Assembly (NCBI RefSeq): GCF_014897675.1
Contig: NZ_JABUXU010000011.1
Location: 62,001-126,000, forward strand
DNA: 64,000 nt
Reading direction: 5' to 3'
Source of the DNA: Advenella sp. FME57
GTDB taxonomy: Bacteria; Pseudomonadota; Gammaproteobacteria; Burkholderiales; Burkholderiaceae_B
The translations under genes were made by a program, and so were the position numbers. Each line of letters begins with the position of its first letter. The stretch's first letter is position 1. Shown piece by piece: positions 33,568-41,621 of the stretch. The notes under the pieces were generated by a model, which was not told the origin of the DNA, did no database searches, and saw nothing but the letters and a program-made list of their open reading frames with translations.

Positions 33568-34206
33568 TTATCTAAAGAACCAAGGTTCCCTCGCTCTTTG
33601 AGCTGCTTCGAATTTTCGAATTTTTTCTGAAAACTGAAAAGTTATATCTATATCATCAAGACCATTTAACAACCTATGTTTTCTGGAGGCATCAATGTCA
33701 AACTGAAAGACAGTCTCTCCGTTTGCTGTAATTAATTGATCTTCAAGGCTAATATATAGCGCTAATTGCGCTGACAGCTCATACTCGCAAAAAAGGCTGT
33801 CAACAATAGTTGGGTTAACCACTATAGGGAGGACGCCATTTTTGAAGCAATTGCCATAAAATATATCTGCAAAACTTGGAGCGATTAATACTCTTATTCC
33901 GAAATCATGCAGCGCCCAAACGGCATGCTCACGGCTGGAGCCACATCCGAAATTTTCCCGAGTTAGTAATATTTTTGCGCCAGCATATTGTTGTTTATTC
34001 AAGCAAAAATTCTGATTTTTTTGTCGATCTTCTGTACGCTGTCCTGGTTCTCCACGATCTAAATAGCGCCATTCATCGAATAAGTAATCACCAAACCCAG
34101 ACCGTTGTATTGACTTTAGAAACTGCTTGGGTAAAATTGCATCGGTGTCAACATTAGCGCGGTCTAATGGCACAACATTAGACGATAGCGTTTTAAATGC
34201 GTCCAT
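33568..34206 (-). CDS. leuD: LeuD-like small subunit of an aconitase-family hydro-lyase, possible maleate hydratase
   Basis: 212 residues, swivelling domain of isopropylmalate isomerase type: VVPLDRANVDTDAILPKQFLKSI, GDYLFDEWRYL, LTRENFGCGSSREHAVWALHDFGIRVLIAPSFADIFYGNC. It pairs with the LeuC-like subunit encoded 14 bp upstream. The family includes isopropylmalate, citramalate and maleate hydratases. Location between gentisate dioxygenase and a Bug receptor, with no other leucine genes around, points to maleate hydration to D-malate in a gentisate pathway rather than leucine synthesis; this is inference. Confidence 0.85.
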   Translation of the reverse strand: MDAFKTLSSNVVPLDRANVDTDAILPKQFLKSIQRSGFGDYLFDEWRYLDRGEPGQRTEDRQKNQNFCLNKQQYAGAKILLTRENFGCGSSREHAVWALHDFGIRVLIAPSFADIFYGNCFKNGVLPIVVNPTIVDSLFCEYELSAQLALYISLEDQLITANGETVFQFDIDASRKHRLLNGLDDIDITFQFSEKIRKFEAAQRAREPWFFR

Positions 34207-34220
34207 GGTTCCAACTCTTC

Positions 34221-35633
34221 TTAGTGAATGTCAGTAAAATGGCCAGCAATTGCTGTCGCCGCTGCGGTAGTTGGGCTTACAAGATGACTTAACCCCCCCG
34301 TGCCTTGTCTACCTTCAAAGTTTCTGTTCGAAGTAGAAGCACATCGTTCACCTGGCGCCAGTCGGTCATCATTCATTCCCAAACACATTGAACAGCCAGG
34401 TTCACGCCATTCAAATCCAGATTTTTTAAATATTAGGTCCAGTCCTTCAGCTTCGGCCTGCTCTTTGACTAATCCAGAGCCCGGCACGACTAATGCTTGA
34501 CGAACAGTTGGAGAAACAGACTTGCCGGCTACAATTGCGGCTGCCGCTCGCAAATCTTCTATTCTCGAGTTAGTGCAAGAGCCGATGAACACTTTGTCTA
34601 TTTGGATGCTTCTTATGGGCGTTCCGGGCAAAAGTTTCATGTATTCAAGCGCACGTCTCATCCCTTCGCGCTTTACAGGGTTAACTTCATCGTCAGGATC
34701 AGGCACCACATCATCTACTGAACTGACCATGTCAGGAGAGGTTCCCCAAGTCACCATTGGACGAATTGTAGAAGCCTCAATAACCAGAGTTTTGTCGAAG
34801 TGTGCCTCAGGATCGCTAACTAAGGATTGCCAACGAGTCACGGCAGCGTTCCAATATCGTTTTTGCGGGGCGTATGGCCTGTTTCGAAGATAGTCAATTG
34901 TTTTTTCATCAACTGACACAAGTCCGACTCGAGCTCCCGCTTCGATTGCCATATTACAAATGGTCATTCTCCCTTCCATTGATAATTGGCGAATGGCCGG
35001 GCCATCGAACTCTATTGCGTAGCCGGCCCCTCCGCCTGCGCCAAGACGTTGAATGACAGTCAGTATAAGGTCCTTAGCGGATGTGTTAAAAGGGAGCGTA
35101 CCTTCAATTTTCACAAGCATCTGTTTCATTGGCTTCATGGCCAAACATTGTGCTGCTAACACGTGTTCAACGTCTGACGTACCTACTCCAAACGCTAAAG
35201 CTCCAAAAGCGCCATGAGTACTCGTATGTGAATCGCCAGCTACAACCGTCATTCCAGGGAGAGTTCCTCCTAATTCCGGTCCTATGACATGACTAATTCC
35301 CTGGTTTCTCGAACCTAGCCCAAAAAAATTAATATTGAATTCTTTGCAGTTTTTTTCTAATTGTTTAACTTGCTGTCGCGACAATATATCTGGGATGCTA
35401 TCGGTGCTATGCCTTTCCTCGGTTGTTGTGGGAACGTTGTGATCCACTGTGGCAATTACAGTTTCTGGTCTTCTCGGGCTGCGGCCATTTAAACGGAGCC
35501 CTTCAAAGGCCTGGGGACTCGTAACCTCATAGACTAAATGGCGATCAATATATAACAATGTCGTGCCATCTACGTCCTGATGTACAACATGGCTTTGCCA
35601 TAGCTTGTCAAATAATGATGAAGGTCTGTCCAT
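34221..35633 (-). CDS. leuC: LeuC-like large subunit of an aconitase-family hydro-lyase, possible maleate hydratase
   Basis: 470 residues. The 4Fe-4S cluster cysteines are Cys353 (IGSCTNSR), Cys414 and Cys417 (GCSMCLG); [20 protein letters not shown] and [10 protein letters not shown] are family signatures. Near the C-terminus the usual leucine-enzyme sequence GRGGRTHLVSP is changed to [11 protein letters not shown] (about 444-454), which may alter the substrate pocket. It would dehydrate or hydrate a small di- or tricarboxylate together with the LeuD-like subunit. It is 121 bp downstream of gentisate dioxygenase. Confidence 0.87.
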   Translation of the reverse strand: MDRPSSLFDKLWQSHVVHQDVDGTTLLYIDRHLVYEVTSPQAFEGLRLNGRSPRRPETVIATVDHNVPTTTEERHSTDSIPDILSRQQVKQLEKNCKEFNINFFGLGSRNQGISHVIGPELGGTLPGMTVVAGDSHTSTHGAFGALAFGVGTSDVEHVLAAQCLAMKPMKQMLVKIEGTLPFNTSAKDLILTVIQRLGAGGGAGYAIEFDGPAIRQLSMEGRMTICNMAIEAGARVGLVSVDEKTIDYLRNRPYAPQKRYWNAAVTRWQSLVSDPEAHFDKTLVIEASTIRPMVTWGTSPDMVSSVDDVVPDPDDEVNPVKREGMRRALEYMKLLPGTPIRSIQIDKVFIGSCTNSRIEDLRAAAAIVAGKSVSPTVRQALVVPGSGLVKEQAEAEGLDLIFKKSGFEWREPGCSMCLGMNDDRLAPGERCASTSNRNFEGRQGTGGLSHLVSPTTAAATAIAGHFTDIH

Positions 35634-35754
35634 TGATTTGCGTTTCCATTAGTCATCACGTGACTCGATAAATCCAGTAATTAACGTTGCTACGAAAGTT
35701 CATGTAAGCGCATCAATTGGCTGGGTTTGTGAAATTATTAAATTTTTGAGCGCC

Positions 35755-36789
35755 TTATCTGACCTCAAAAACGCCCATTTTTTTATGTAATGGACTTTCA
35801 TCAGCCATGAAAATAAACGCAGGTTTATCCGCGCATCGATTTTGGAGTCGTACCGATGTATAACCAGGAGAGCAGCAGGTATCCGCTTCAGCCAAACTGA
35901 ATTCTATTTCAGCAATAGATGCAATAACCCCGCCCTCTATGATGTGAAATAAGGTGGATGGCGAGCGTGCAGGAATATCTAGAATTTGACCAGGGCGTAA
36001 CATTAGTGCATAGAATCCCAGAATGTTTTCAGCGGATTCGCCTGTTTCGGGATTGATATACTCCACTTGTATTGCGTCTATTTCTGCATTTTCTTTTTCA
36101 AGTGCTAGTAATGTGGATCGCACCTTCTCCCATGGATAACGCAACATGGGATAGCGGTTTCCATCACGCAAAAATATAGGTGAAGGCAACACCCCGCCAT
36201 TGGCGTAGACACGATCCCCCCGGCCTGATTTGACAGTTTGTTTGGGCCCGTCAACATGGTAACTCGTTTCCATGTAATATATGAGCGGGAGGTCGAGAAC
36301 ATCCAGCCAGACCACAGGCTCGTCTCCCTCATGACTATGCTCATGCCACAAACCTGAAGGTGTCAGGATAAGATCACCTCGACTCATCGGACATTTTTCA
36401 CCCTCAACGGTTGTGTATGCGCCTTCTCCCTCCACAATCATTCTTACTGCATTGGGTGTGTGACGGTGGCTTGGCGCCCACTCACCTGGTAGCAATAATT
36501 GCATGCCTACGTACATAGCAGGGCTGACTTTCATTGCATTTAATCCGTGTCCTGGATTAGCCAAAACTAAAACACGCCGTTCAGCCTTTTCAATTGGGGT
36601 CAATTCTCCCGCTTTCATTAAGAGCGGGCGAATAGCCTTATAGGTCCAATGGATCGCCTGAGTCTGTGCCGTTGGGATTCCTGGGGGCAGGAGTGCTTTT
36701 AGACTTGGCCAGAGCGGAACAAGATTCTCCGATTCAAGATTCTCCAGATATTCCTGGGGTAACTCCTCAAGCGTCCCGATATTTTTCAT
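35755..36789 (-). CDS. Gentisate 1,2-dioxygenase
   Basis: 344 residues from MKNIGTLEELPQEYLENLES. This start was chosen because a 33-residue longer frame adds sequence not seen in the family. It is a bicupin Fe(II) ring-cleavage enzyme. The first cupin shows PGEWAPSHRHTPNAVRMIVEG with His108 and His110 and LWHEHSH with His149 as iron ligands. LTPIEKAERRVLVLANPG before it is typical for gentisate dioxygenases. It converts gentisate to maleylpyruvate. First gene of the operon with LeuC/LeuD-like subunits and a Bug receptor; 1-hydroxy-2-naphthoate dioxygenase is the closest alternative. Confidence 0.9.
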   Translation of the reverse strand: MKNIGTLEELPQEYLENLESENLVPLWPSLKALLPPGIPTAQTQAIHWTYKAIRPLLMKAGELTPIEKAERRVLVLANPGHGLNAMKVSPAMYVGMQLLLPGEWAPSHRHTPNAVRMIVEGEGAYTTVEGEKCPMSRGDLILTPSGLWHEHSHEGDEPVVWLDVLDLPLIYYMETSYHVDGPKQTVKSGRGDRVYANGGVLPSPIFLRDGNRYPMLRYPWEKVRSTLLALEKENAEIDAIQVEYINPETGESAENILGFYALMLRPGQILDIPARSPSTLFHIIEGGVIASIAEIEFSLAEADTCCSPGYTSVRLQNRCADKPAFIFMADESPLHKKMGVFEVR

Positions 36790-37321
36790 ACTAAAGCACC
36801 ATAGTATTAACCTACTGCTAATACGCATTAGGTTTTTGGAATTGACAATAGTCAGATTTTCTGACTTGCGTTTGTTAACTATAGTCATCGGGTTTTATTA
36901 TTACAATAAATAAAAATATATACCCATTATTGTTATTTTCTATAGTGGTATCAATACCGAGCTGTCGTCGCAACGGTGACTGGTTCGGCGAATGGAGTTC
37001 TTAACGAACGATTTAGACGGCATGCAGTCGGGCCAGCTAAGCAAAGCTTATTGATAATTGGCTGAGTTCAATTGACAGGATAGGCACGCATCATAAATTC
37101 TAGACATAGGGTTCATCAAACCGTGATATTGCCAAATTTATTGAGTTATTCGGCTGTATGTCGATGCTCTGGAGTGGTCACCTGGTAGGCGCCGGTTTGT
37201 TCCATGGGTGGTCGTTACGTGTGCGTATCGTGTCCGCCACTCTGTCCTGCATTCCCGAATGGCACCACTCACAATCTGATATGAGGTGTAAAACCCGCAT
37301 CCGCGCCCCAAATAAGCTATA
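36790..37321. other. Intergenic region between gentisate island and acyl-CoA ligase
   Basis: 532 bp without a convincing gene. The first 170 bp (to about 36955) are AT-rich and probably hold the promoter of the gentisate dioxygenase operon. The rest has the higher GC of the next region; short frames on both strands there show no motif I recognise. Confidence 0.5.
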
Positions 37322-38965
37322 TCAGGCACTCCTGCTCGACCACGATTGGGCGGGTGCCTCTGCTGCCCGACTTGGCCAGTCGGCATACGCTTCACGCAGC
37401 TGACGGCGTGCGATCTTGCCCACGGCAGTGCGTGGAATGTTAGCGACCGCAACGAACGCCTGGGGAAGCTGCCATTTGGCGAATCGTCCAAGCAAATGTA
37501 AACGCAGTGCTTCGTCTTCAATCGTGGCGCCTTGCGCCAACACCATCAACGCGAGGGGCCGTTCACCCCATTTTTCGTGTGGAATGCCGATGACTGTGCA
37601 CTCAATAACTTCAGGCAATTCAAGCAGCGCATCTTCCAGGTCTTGAGGGGGGATCCATTCGCCGCCCGATTTGATCAGGTCTTCCTTTCTTTCCAGTACC
37701 TTCAGGTTACCGCTAGGGTCGATGTGACCGATATCGCCGGTGCACAGCCAGCCATCCTTGGTCCAGCGGCCAGGCAAGTTCAGTTCAAAGTACTTGTCTG
37801 TCACGCATGCGCCTTGCACCTGGACTTCGCCAATAGAGTGTCCGTCATGTGCCAGCACGTTACCCTCCGATACGATCCGAATATCAACGATGGCCATCGG
37901 CTTGCCTTGGCTCAGGCGCCAATCGCCACTTACCAGGTCTACCGCCTTGTTATGTTTGGGCGAAGGCCTGCTCACCGTAATGATGCTTGCTGTTTCGGTC
38001 ATACCCCACCCTTGAAGCAGCGTGATACCAAAACGCTCAAGGCGGTCAAACAGGTGCTGCGGGGGCGCGGCGCCGCCCGTTATGATGGTCATCGGACAGA
38101 GGTTGGACGATGTCGCAGCATTTTCCTCCAGGCTGCGCGCAAGTTCTTGCCAGACCGTTGGCACCCCTGCTGAAAACGTGACCTGCTCCACCTGCATGAG
38201 CTCTAGCAAGCTCTGAGGATCGACCTTAGGGCCGGGCAGAACAAGCTTGGCGCCGGTGAGCGCAGAAGAAAAGGGCAGGCCCCAACCATTGCCGTGAAAC
38301 ATGGGGACAACGGCCAGGATCGTGTCGTTGCGACTGACGCCGTAACCATCGACCATGGCCTGTGAGAAGGCATGCATGACCAGGCCGCGGTGAGAATACA
38401 CCACTCCCTTGGGGCGGCCGGTGGAGCCGCCGGTGTAGCAAATACTCGCCGGAGAATCCTCTCCTACCTCGGGCAGTGTCACGCCAGACGGCACCGGTTC
38501 CTCCAGCCACGCCTCGTACGTTGCAAAACCTGCTGCGTCCCCAAGCCCGTATCGGTTGACGATGACCTTTTCCACCGTGTCAAGTCGGGGCAGTATCTCG
38601 AGGATCTGGGGCAGCAACACATCATCGACGATCAGAATCCTGTCCCTGGCATGGTTGATAATGAAGACCAGGTCATCAGGTGACAGGCGGTGGTTAATGG
38701 TATGCAGCACGCCACCAGCGGCCGGCACGCCGAAGTAGGCTTCCAGGTGGACGTGATGATTCCACATCAGGGAACCGACGGTTTCGCCTGGCTTGATATT
38801 TTCAGCGGCCAGCCTCAGGGCCAGGTGCCGGCTGCGCGCCGCGATTTGCGCATAGCTGTGCCTGCGTAATTGCCCATCGGGCATTTTTGTCACAACTTCA
38901 GTCGTGCCATACATACGTTCGGCCAGACGGCAGAGCCAGTTGAGCGTCATGGGAAAGTGCATCAT
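37322..38965 (-). CDS. Acyl-CoA synthetase (AMP-forming)
   Basis: 547 residues of the ANL superfamily. SICYTGGSTGRPKGVVYSH is the P-loop-like AMP-binding motif, LQGWGMTETASIITVSRP the adenine-binding region, WLCTGDIGHIDPSGNLKVLERKEDLIKSGGEWI the hinge and CoA-domain motif, and RTAVGKIARRQLRE holds the catalytic Lys. Sequence style is that of the medium/long-chain and methylthiopropionate-type ligases. GGAG precedes the start. Divergent orientation to the TRAP operon, with the FCD regulator between, suggests it activates the imported acid to its CoA ester, perhaps beside the CoA-transferase. Confidence 0.92.
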   Translation of the reverse strand: MMHFPMTLNWLCRLAERMYGTTEVVTKMPDGQLRRHSYAQIAARSRHLALRLAAENIKPGETVGSLMWNHHVHLEAYFGVPAAGGVLHTINHRLSPDDLVFIINHARDRILIVDDVLLPQILEILPRLDTVEKVIVNRYGLGDAAGFATYEAWLEEPVPSGVTLPEVGEDSPASICYTGGSTGRPKGVVYSHRGLVMHAFSQAMVDGYGVSRNDTILAVVPMFHGNGWGLPFSSALTGAKLVLPGPKVDPQSLLELMQVEQVTFSAGVPTVWQELARSLEENAATSSNLCPMTIITGGAAPPQHLFDRLERFGITLLQGWGMTETASIITVSRPSPKHNKAVDLVSGDWRLSQGKPMAIVDIRIVSEGNVLAHDGHSIGEVQVQGACVTDKYFELNLPGRWTKDGWLCTGDIGHIDPSGNLKVLERKEDLIKSGGEWIPPQDLEDALLELPEVIECTVIGIPHEKWGERPLALMVLAQGATIEDEALRLHLLGRFAKWQLPQAFVAVANIPRTAVGKIARRQLREAYADWPSRAAEAPAQSWSSRSA

Positions 38966-39025
38966 AAAGTGTCTCCGTTACACAGGTTCTCGGGCCCGCT
39001 TATCGATGTGGCGGTTATTAAAAGT

Positions 39026-39694
39026 TCATTTCTTGCCGTATGACTCAATAGTCGAGCGGCAAAACTGCTCCAGATAATCAACAAGCCGGTCTGCATTCTC
39101 GACGGCAGCCGCTTCATTCCCAAGCGAGATGCTACGCATCAAATTGGCATGCGCGGCGCCGGCGGCACTGAGGTCGCCCCAACGCTCGTAGTGGATATAC
39201 CAAAATCGCCGGGAGCGAGCATGGACCAGGGACATCACACTTTGAATGAGCTCGTTTCCCGAGGCTTCTTCCAGAGCAGCGTGGTTGCGACGCGTTGCCT
39301 GGAGGAATTCGTCGCCGTCGCCAGCCGCGGCGCTCTTCTCCGTTGCCGAGGCCAGTTCAAGCATGGCAGCGCGTTGGCTGGCGTTGGCCCGCAAGGCGGC
39401 GCAACTTGCCACCAATCGCTCGAGTGGGCGCCGGATTTCAAGCACTTGCAACTGCATTGCGATGGTGACATCCACCACCATGATTCCCCGCCGAGGCAAG
39501 ACGGTAACCAGACCGACTTGTGCCAACTGCTGCAAAGCCTCCCTTACCGGCGTGCGGCCAATGTTGATCTGTTGCGCCAGTTCTGCCTCGGAAAACAGGC
39601 TGCCGCCTCGAATCCGGCCTCGGATGATCATGTTTTCGAGCGCTTCGTAGGCGACGTCTTTTAAAGGCTTTTCATGTAAAGGGTTTGTACTCAT
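39026..39694 (-). CDS. GntR-family regulator, FCD (FadR-type) domain
   Basis: 222 residues from MSTNPLHEKPLKDVAYEALE; GGATAA lies just before this ATG, while a GTG 19 codons upstream has no site. HTH: GSLFSEAELAQQINIGRTPVREALQQLAQVGLV; wing: PRRGIMVVDVT. The FCD helical ligand domain follows, with metal-binding-type residues in RRNHAALEEASGN and AAGAAHANLMRSI. It is encoded upstream of the acyl-CoA ligase on the same strand and divergent from the TRAP operon. Four copies of a TGATATATYA motif lie in the intergenic region, so it likely represses both directions. Confidence 0.9.
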   Translation of the reverse strand: MSTNPLHEKPLKDVAYEALENMIIRGRIRGGSLFSEAELAQQINIGRTPVREALQQLAQVGLVTVLPRRGIMVVDVTIAMQLQVLEIRRPLERLVASCAALRANASQRAAMLELASATEKSAAAGDGDEFLQATRRNHAALEEASGNELIQSVMSLVHARSRRFWYIHYERWGDLSAAGAAHANLMRSISLGNEAAAVENADRLVDYLEQFCRSTIESYGKK

Positions 39695-39758
39695 ATACGT
39701 TATCCATTGTTTCAATCTTGCCTGTGTATCGGCACCGAGTGAAGAAGTCACTTCTATC

Positions 39759-39899
39759 TAATATATCACCACAACAGAATCAATATTGCCAATTCAAAGC
39801 GTAACTTCTGATTTATTGGGGATAACCCGCGAAATAAATCTTTCTGATATATCAGAGATTATTTATCTGATATATTAACATCTATGCATTGATATGTTA
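39759..39899. promoter_or_regulatory. Operator array of four TGATATATYA-type sites
   Basis: TAATATATCA (39759-39768), TGATATATCA (39845-39854, inside the perfect palindrome CTGATATATCAG at 39844-39855), TGATATATTA (39868-39877) and TGATATGTTA (39890-39899) lie between the FCD regulator and dctP. One site is near the regulator start and three are on the TRAP side, as expected for coordinated repression. Confidence 0.6.
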
Positions 39900-39979
39900 G
39901 ATAAATTCGATGCTTTCGAAGTCGTTACGTTGTCCCCTTCACCAATAGCAATAATGATTTTCCCCGAGGAGAGGTTTAG

Positions 39980-41008
39980 ATGAAATTATTTTCACGTCAT
40001 ACTTACGCGTCGCTAGCCATTGCGCTCGCTGCAACGCTACCCACGCAGGCATCAGCAGATAAATCCCAGACCTGGCGTGTCCAGAGCTTGTGGCAGTCTG
40101 GTACCGTCACTCAACTGGCGTTTGAGCGCTGGGCCAAAGACGTCACGCAAAAGACCAATGGCAAGATCAAGGTCACGCCCTTGCCAACCGGTGCGATAGT
40201 GGGACCAAACGAAACGTTCGATGCCGTTGCCAGAGGCATCCTCAATGGCCAGCACCCAGCAACCGTCTACTGGAGCGGCAAGAATCCAGCATTTGCCGTG
40301 CTGGGCGACTTGAACGCCGCGTACGATGACCCTAAGCTTGCCTACGAGTATTTCTATGAGCATGGTGGACTGGAGTTGTTGCGCGAGGCGTACAAGCCCT
40401 ATGGTCTTTATCCGATCGGTGCGGTGTGGTGGGGTGCAGAGTCCCTACCCACGACGCGTAAAGTAGCTTCGCCGGAAGACCTGGCCGGCCTGAAAATCCG
40501 TCTTCCCCAAGGCATGTCTTCAGACCTGTTTGCCAGCTTCAAAGCTGTGCCAATCAATCTACCAGGCTCCGAGGTCTTTAGTGCGCTCGATAGTGGCACC
40601 ATCGAAGCCACCGACTGGGGCACGCTTAGCATGAACGAGGAACTCGGTTTCCACGACATTGCCAAGTTCGTCATCTATCCGGGCATTCACTCTACCCCTA
40701 CGGGCGACGTCTCCATTCCATTAAAAGTGTGGGACAAGCTAGACCCCGAGACGCAGAAGATACTTGAGCAGTCGGTCAAGGATTTTGGCCAGGACCTGGC
40801 GGCTAAACTCCAGGAGGCTGATGCCGCGGTCGCGCAGAAGCTTGAGGCGCGCGGCGTGCAGATCATCGACTGGAGCGCAGAGGATCGCAAGAGGTTCCGT
40901 ACCGCCGCCATTGCTATCTGGAATAAATATGGCGAGAAAAATGATCTGTCGCGCCGCGCAGTCGACGGTCAGGTCAAATTCCTTCGCAGCAAGGGTCTTA
41001 TTGAGTGA
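39980..41008 (+). CDS. dctP: TRAP transporter solute receptor DctP
   Basis: 342 residues. A Sec signal ends near PTQASADK. The mature protein contains TRAP receptor features: LAFERWAKDVTQKTNGKIKVTPLP, the region with LAGLKIRLPQGMSSDLFASF (about 165-184) where Arg would bind the substrate carboxylate, and DSGTIEATDWGTLSMNEELG. WWGAESLPTTRK suggests the 2-oxo or hydrophobic-carboxylate group. GAGGAG lies before the start. First gene of the TRAP/CoA operon. Confidence 0.93.
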   Translation: MKLFSRHTYASLAIALAATLPTQASADKSQTWRVQSLWQSGTVTQLAFERWAKDVTQKTNGKIKVTPLPTGAIVGPNETFDAVARGILNGQHPATVYWSGKNPAFAVLGDLNAAYDDPKLAYEYFYEHGGLELLREAYKPYGLYPIGAVWWGAESLPTTRKVASPEDLAGLKIRLPQGMSSDLFASFKAVPINLPGSEVFSALDSGTIEATDWGTLSMNEELGFHDIAKFVIYPGIHSTPTGDVSIPLKVWDKLDPETQKILEQSVKDFGQDLAAKLQEADAAVAQKLEARGVQIIDWSAEDRKRFRTAAIAIWNKYGEKNDLSRRAVDGQVKFLRSKGLIE

Positions 41009-41026
41009 CTTGGCCTGCTGACCAAA

Positions 41027-41053
41027 AGCGGCGGCTTTTCGTTAGCCGCCGCT
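41027..41053 (+). terminator. Strong hairpin between dctP and dctQ
   Basis: AGCGGCGGC and GCCGCCGCT form a perfect 9-bp GC stem with a 9-base loop, 19 bp after the dctP stop. No T run follows, so it more likely stabilises dctP mRNA and lowers expression of the membrane subunits than fully terminates transcription. Excess receptor over permease is usual for TRAP systems. Confidence 0.6.
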
Positions 41054-41135
41054 GCTCACGCATCCACTCGTTATACCACGCTCACTCTTGGCTGAGCCAA
41101 AGCGCGGGACCTCGCGCACTCTGGAGCAAGCAATC

Positions 41136-41621
41136 ATGCGATTCATCAATAACCTGAACCAAAAAATCGGAGATTACGCAAGTGCCATTTACTTCGTGGT
41201 CTTCGCTGTCATGGTCTATGACGTCATCGTCCGTTATATCTATCATACGCCCACCGAGTGGGCACTGGAATTTGTCATCATGGTGGTCGGGATTCACTAC
41301 GTGATCTCCGGCGCCCATGCCATCAAGAACAACACGCATGTGCGCATTGACGTCATCTACAACCTGCTGCCGGTACACACGCGGCGCTGGATGGATGTCT
41401 TGGGACATCTGTTGGCCATCGTTTATCTATCGATCATCGTTTATTACGGAGTTGAACAGGCGTTGCCCGCGATTGAGATGGGAGAACGCTCCGGTGGCGG
41501 ATGGAATTCACTCGCCCCGACGTACATGAAGATCGCGATTCCCCTTGGCGCCGCATTAATGGTCCTGCAAAGCGTCGTCTCCTTCATTGATTCTGTAAAG
41601 GGTGTTTGTAATGAGCAGTGA
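41136..41621 (+). CDS. dctQ: TRAP transporter small membrane subunit DctQ
   Basis: 161 residues from MRFINNLNQKIGDYAS, chosen because GGAG stands before 41136. Four transmembrane helices (about 14-33, 46-66, 85-105, 127-148). The typical DctQ pattern is RYIYHTPTEWALEFVIMVV followed by HAIKNNTHVRIDVIYNLLP. It connects receptor and DctM in the inner membrane. Its stop overlaps the dctM start. Confidence 0.92.
   Translation: MRFINNLNQKIGDYASAIYFVVFAVMVYDVIVRYIYHTPTEWALEFVIMVVGIHYVISGAHAIKNNTHVRIDVIYNLLPVHTRRWMDVLGHLLAIVYLSIIVYYGVEQALPAIEMGERSGGGWNSLAPTYMKIAIPLGAALMVLQSVVSFIDSVKGVCNEQ

Noticed and set aside
33568-35633. Standard leucine biosynthesis genes
   Set aside because: No leuA or leuB is nearby, and the genes share an operon with gentisate dioxygenase and a Bug receptor, so a catabolic hydratase fits better; not fully excluded.
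37138-37521. A minus-strand frame of 127 codons after the acyl-CoA ligase
   Set aside because: It overlaps the end of the ligase gene in another frame and has no recognisable domain.
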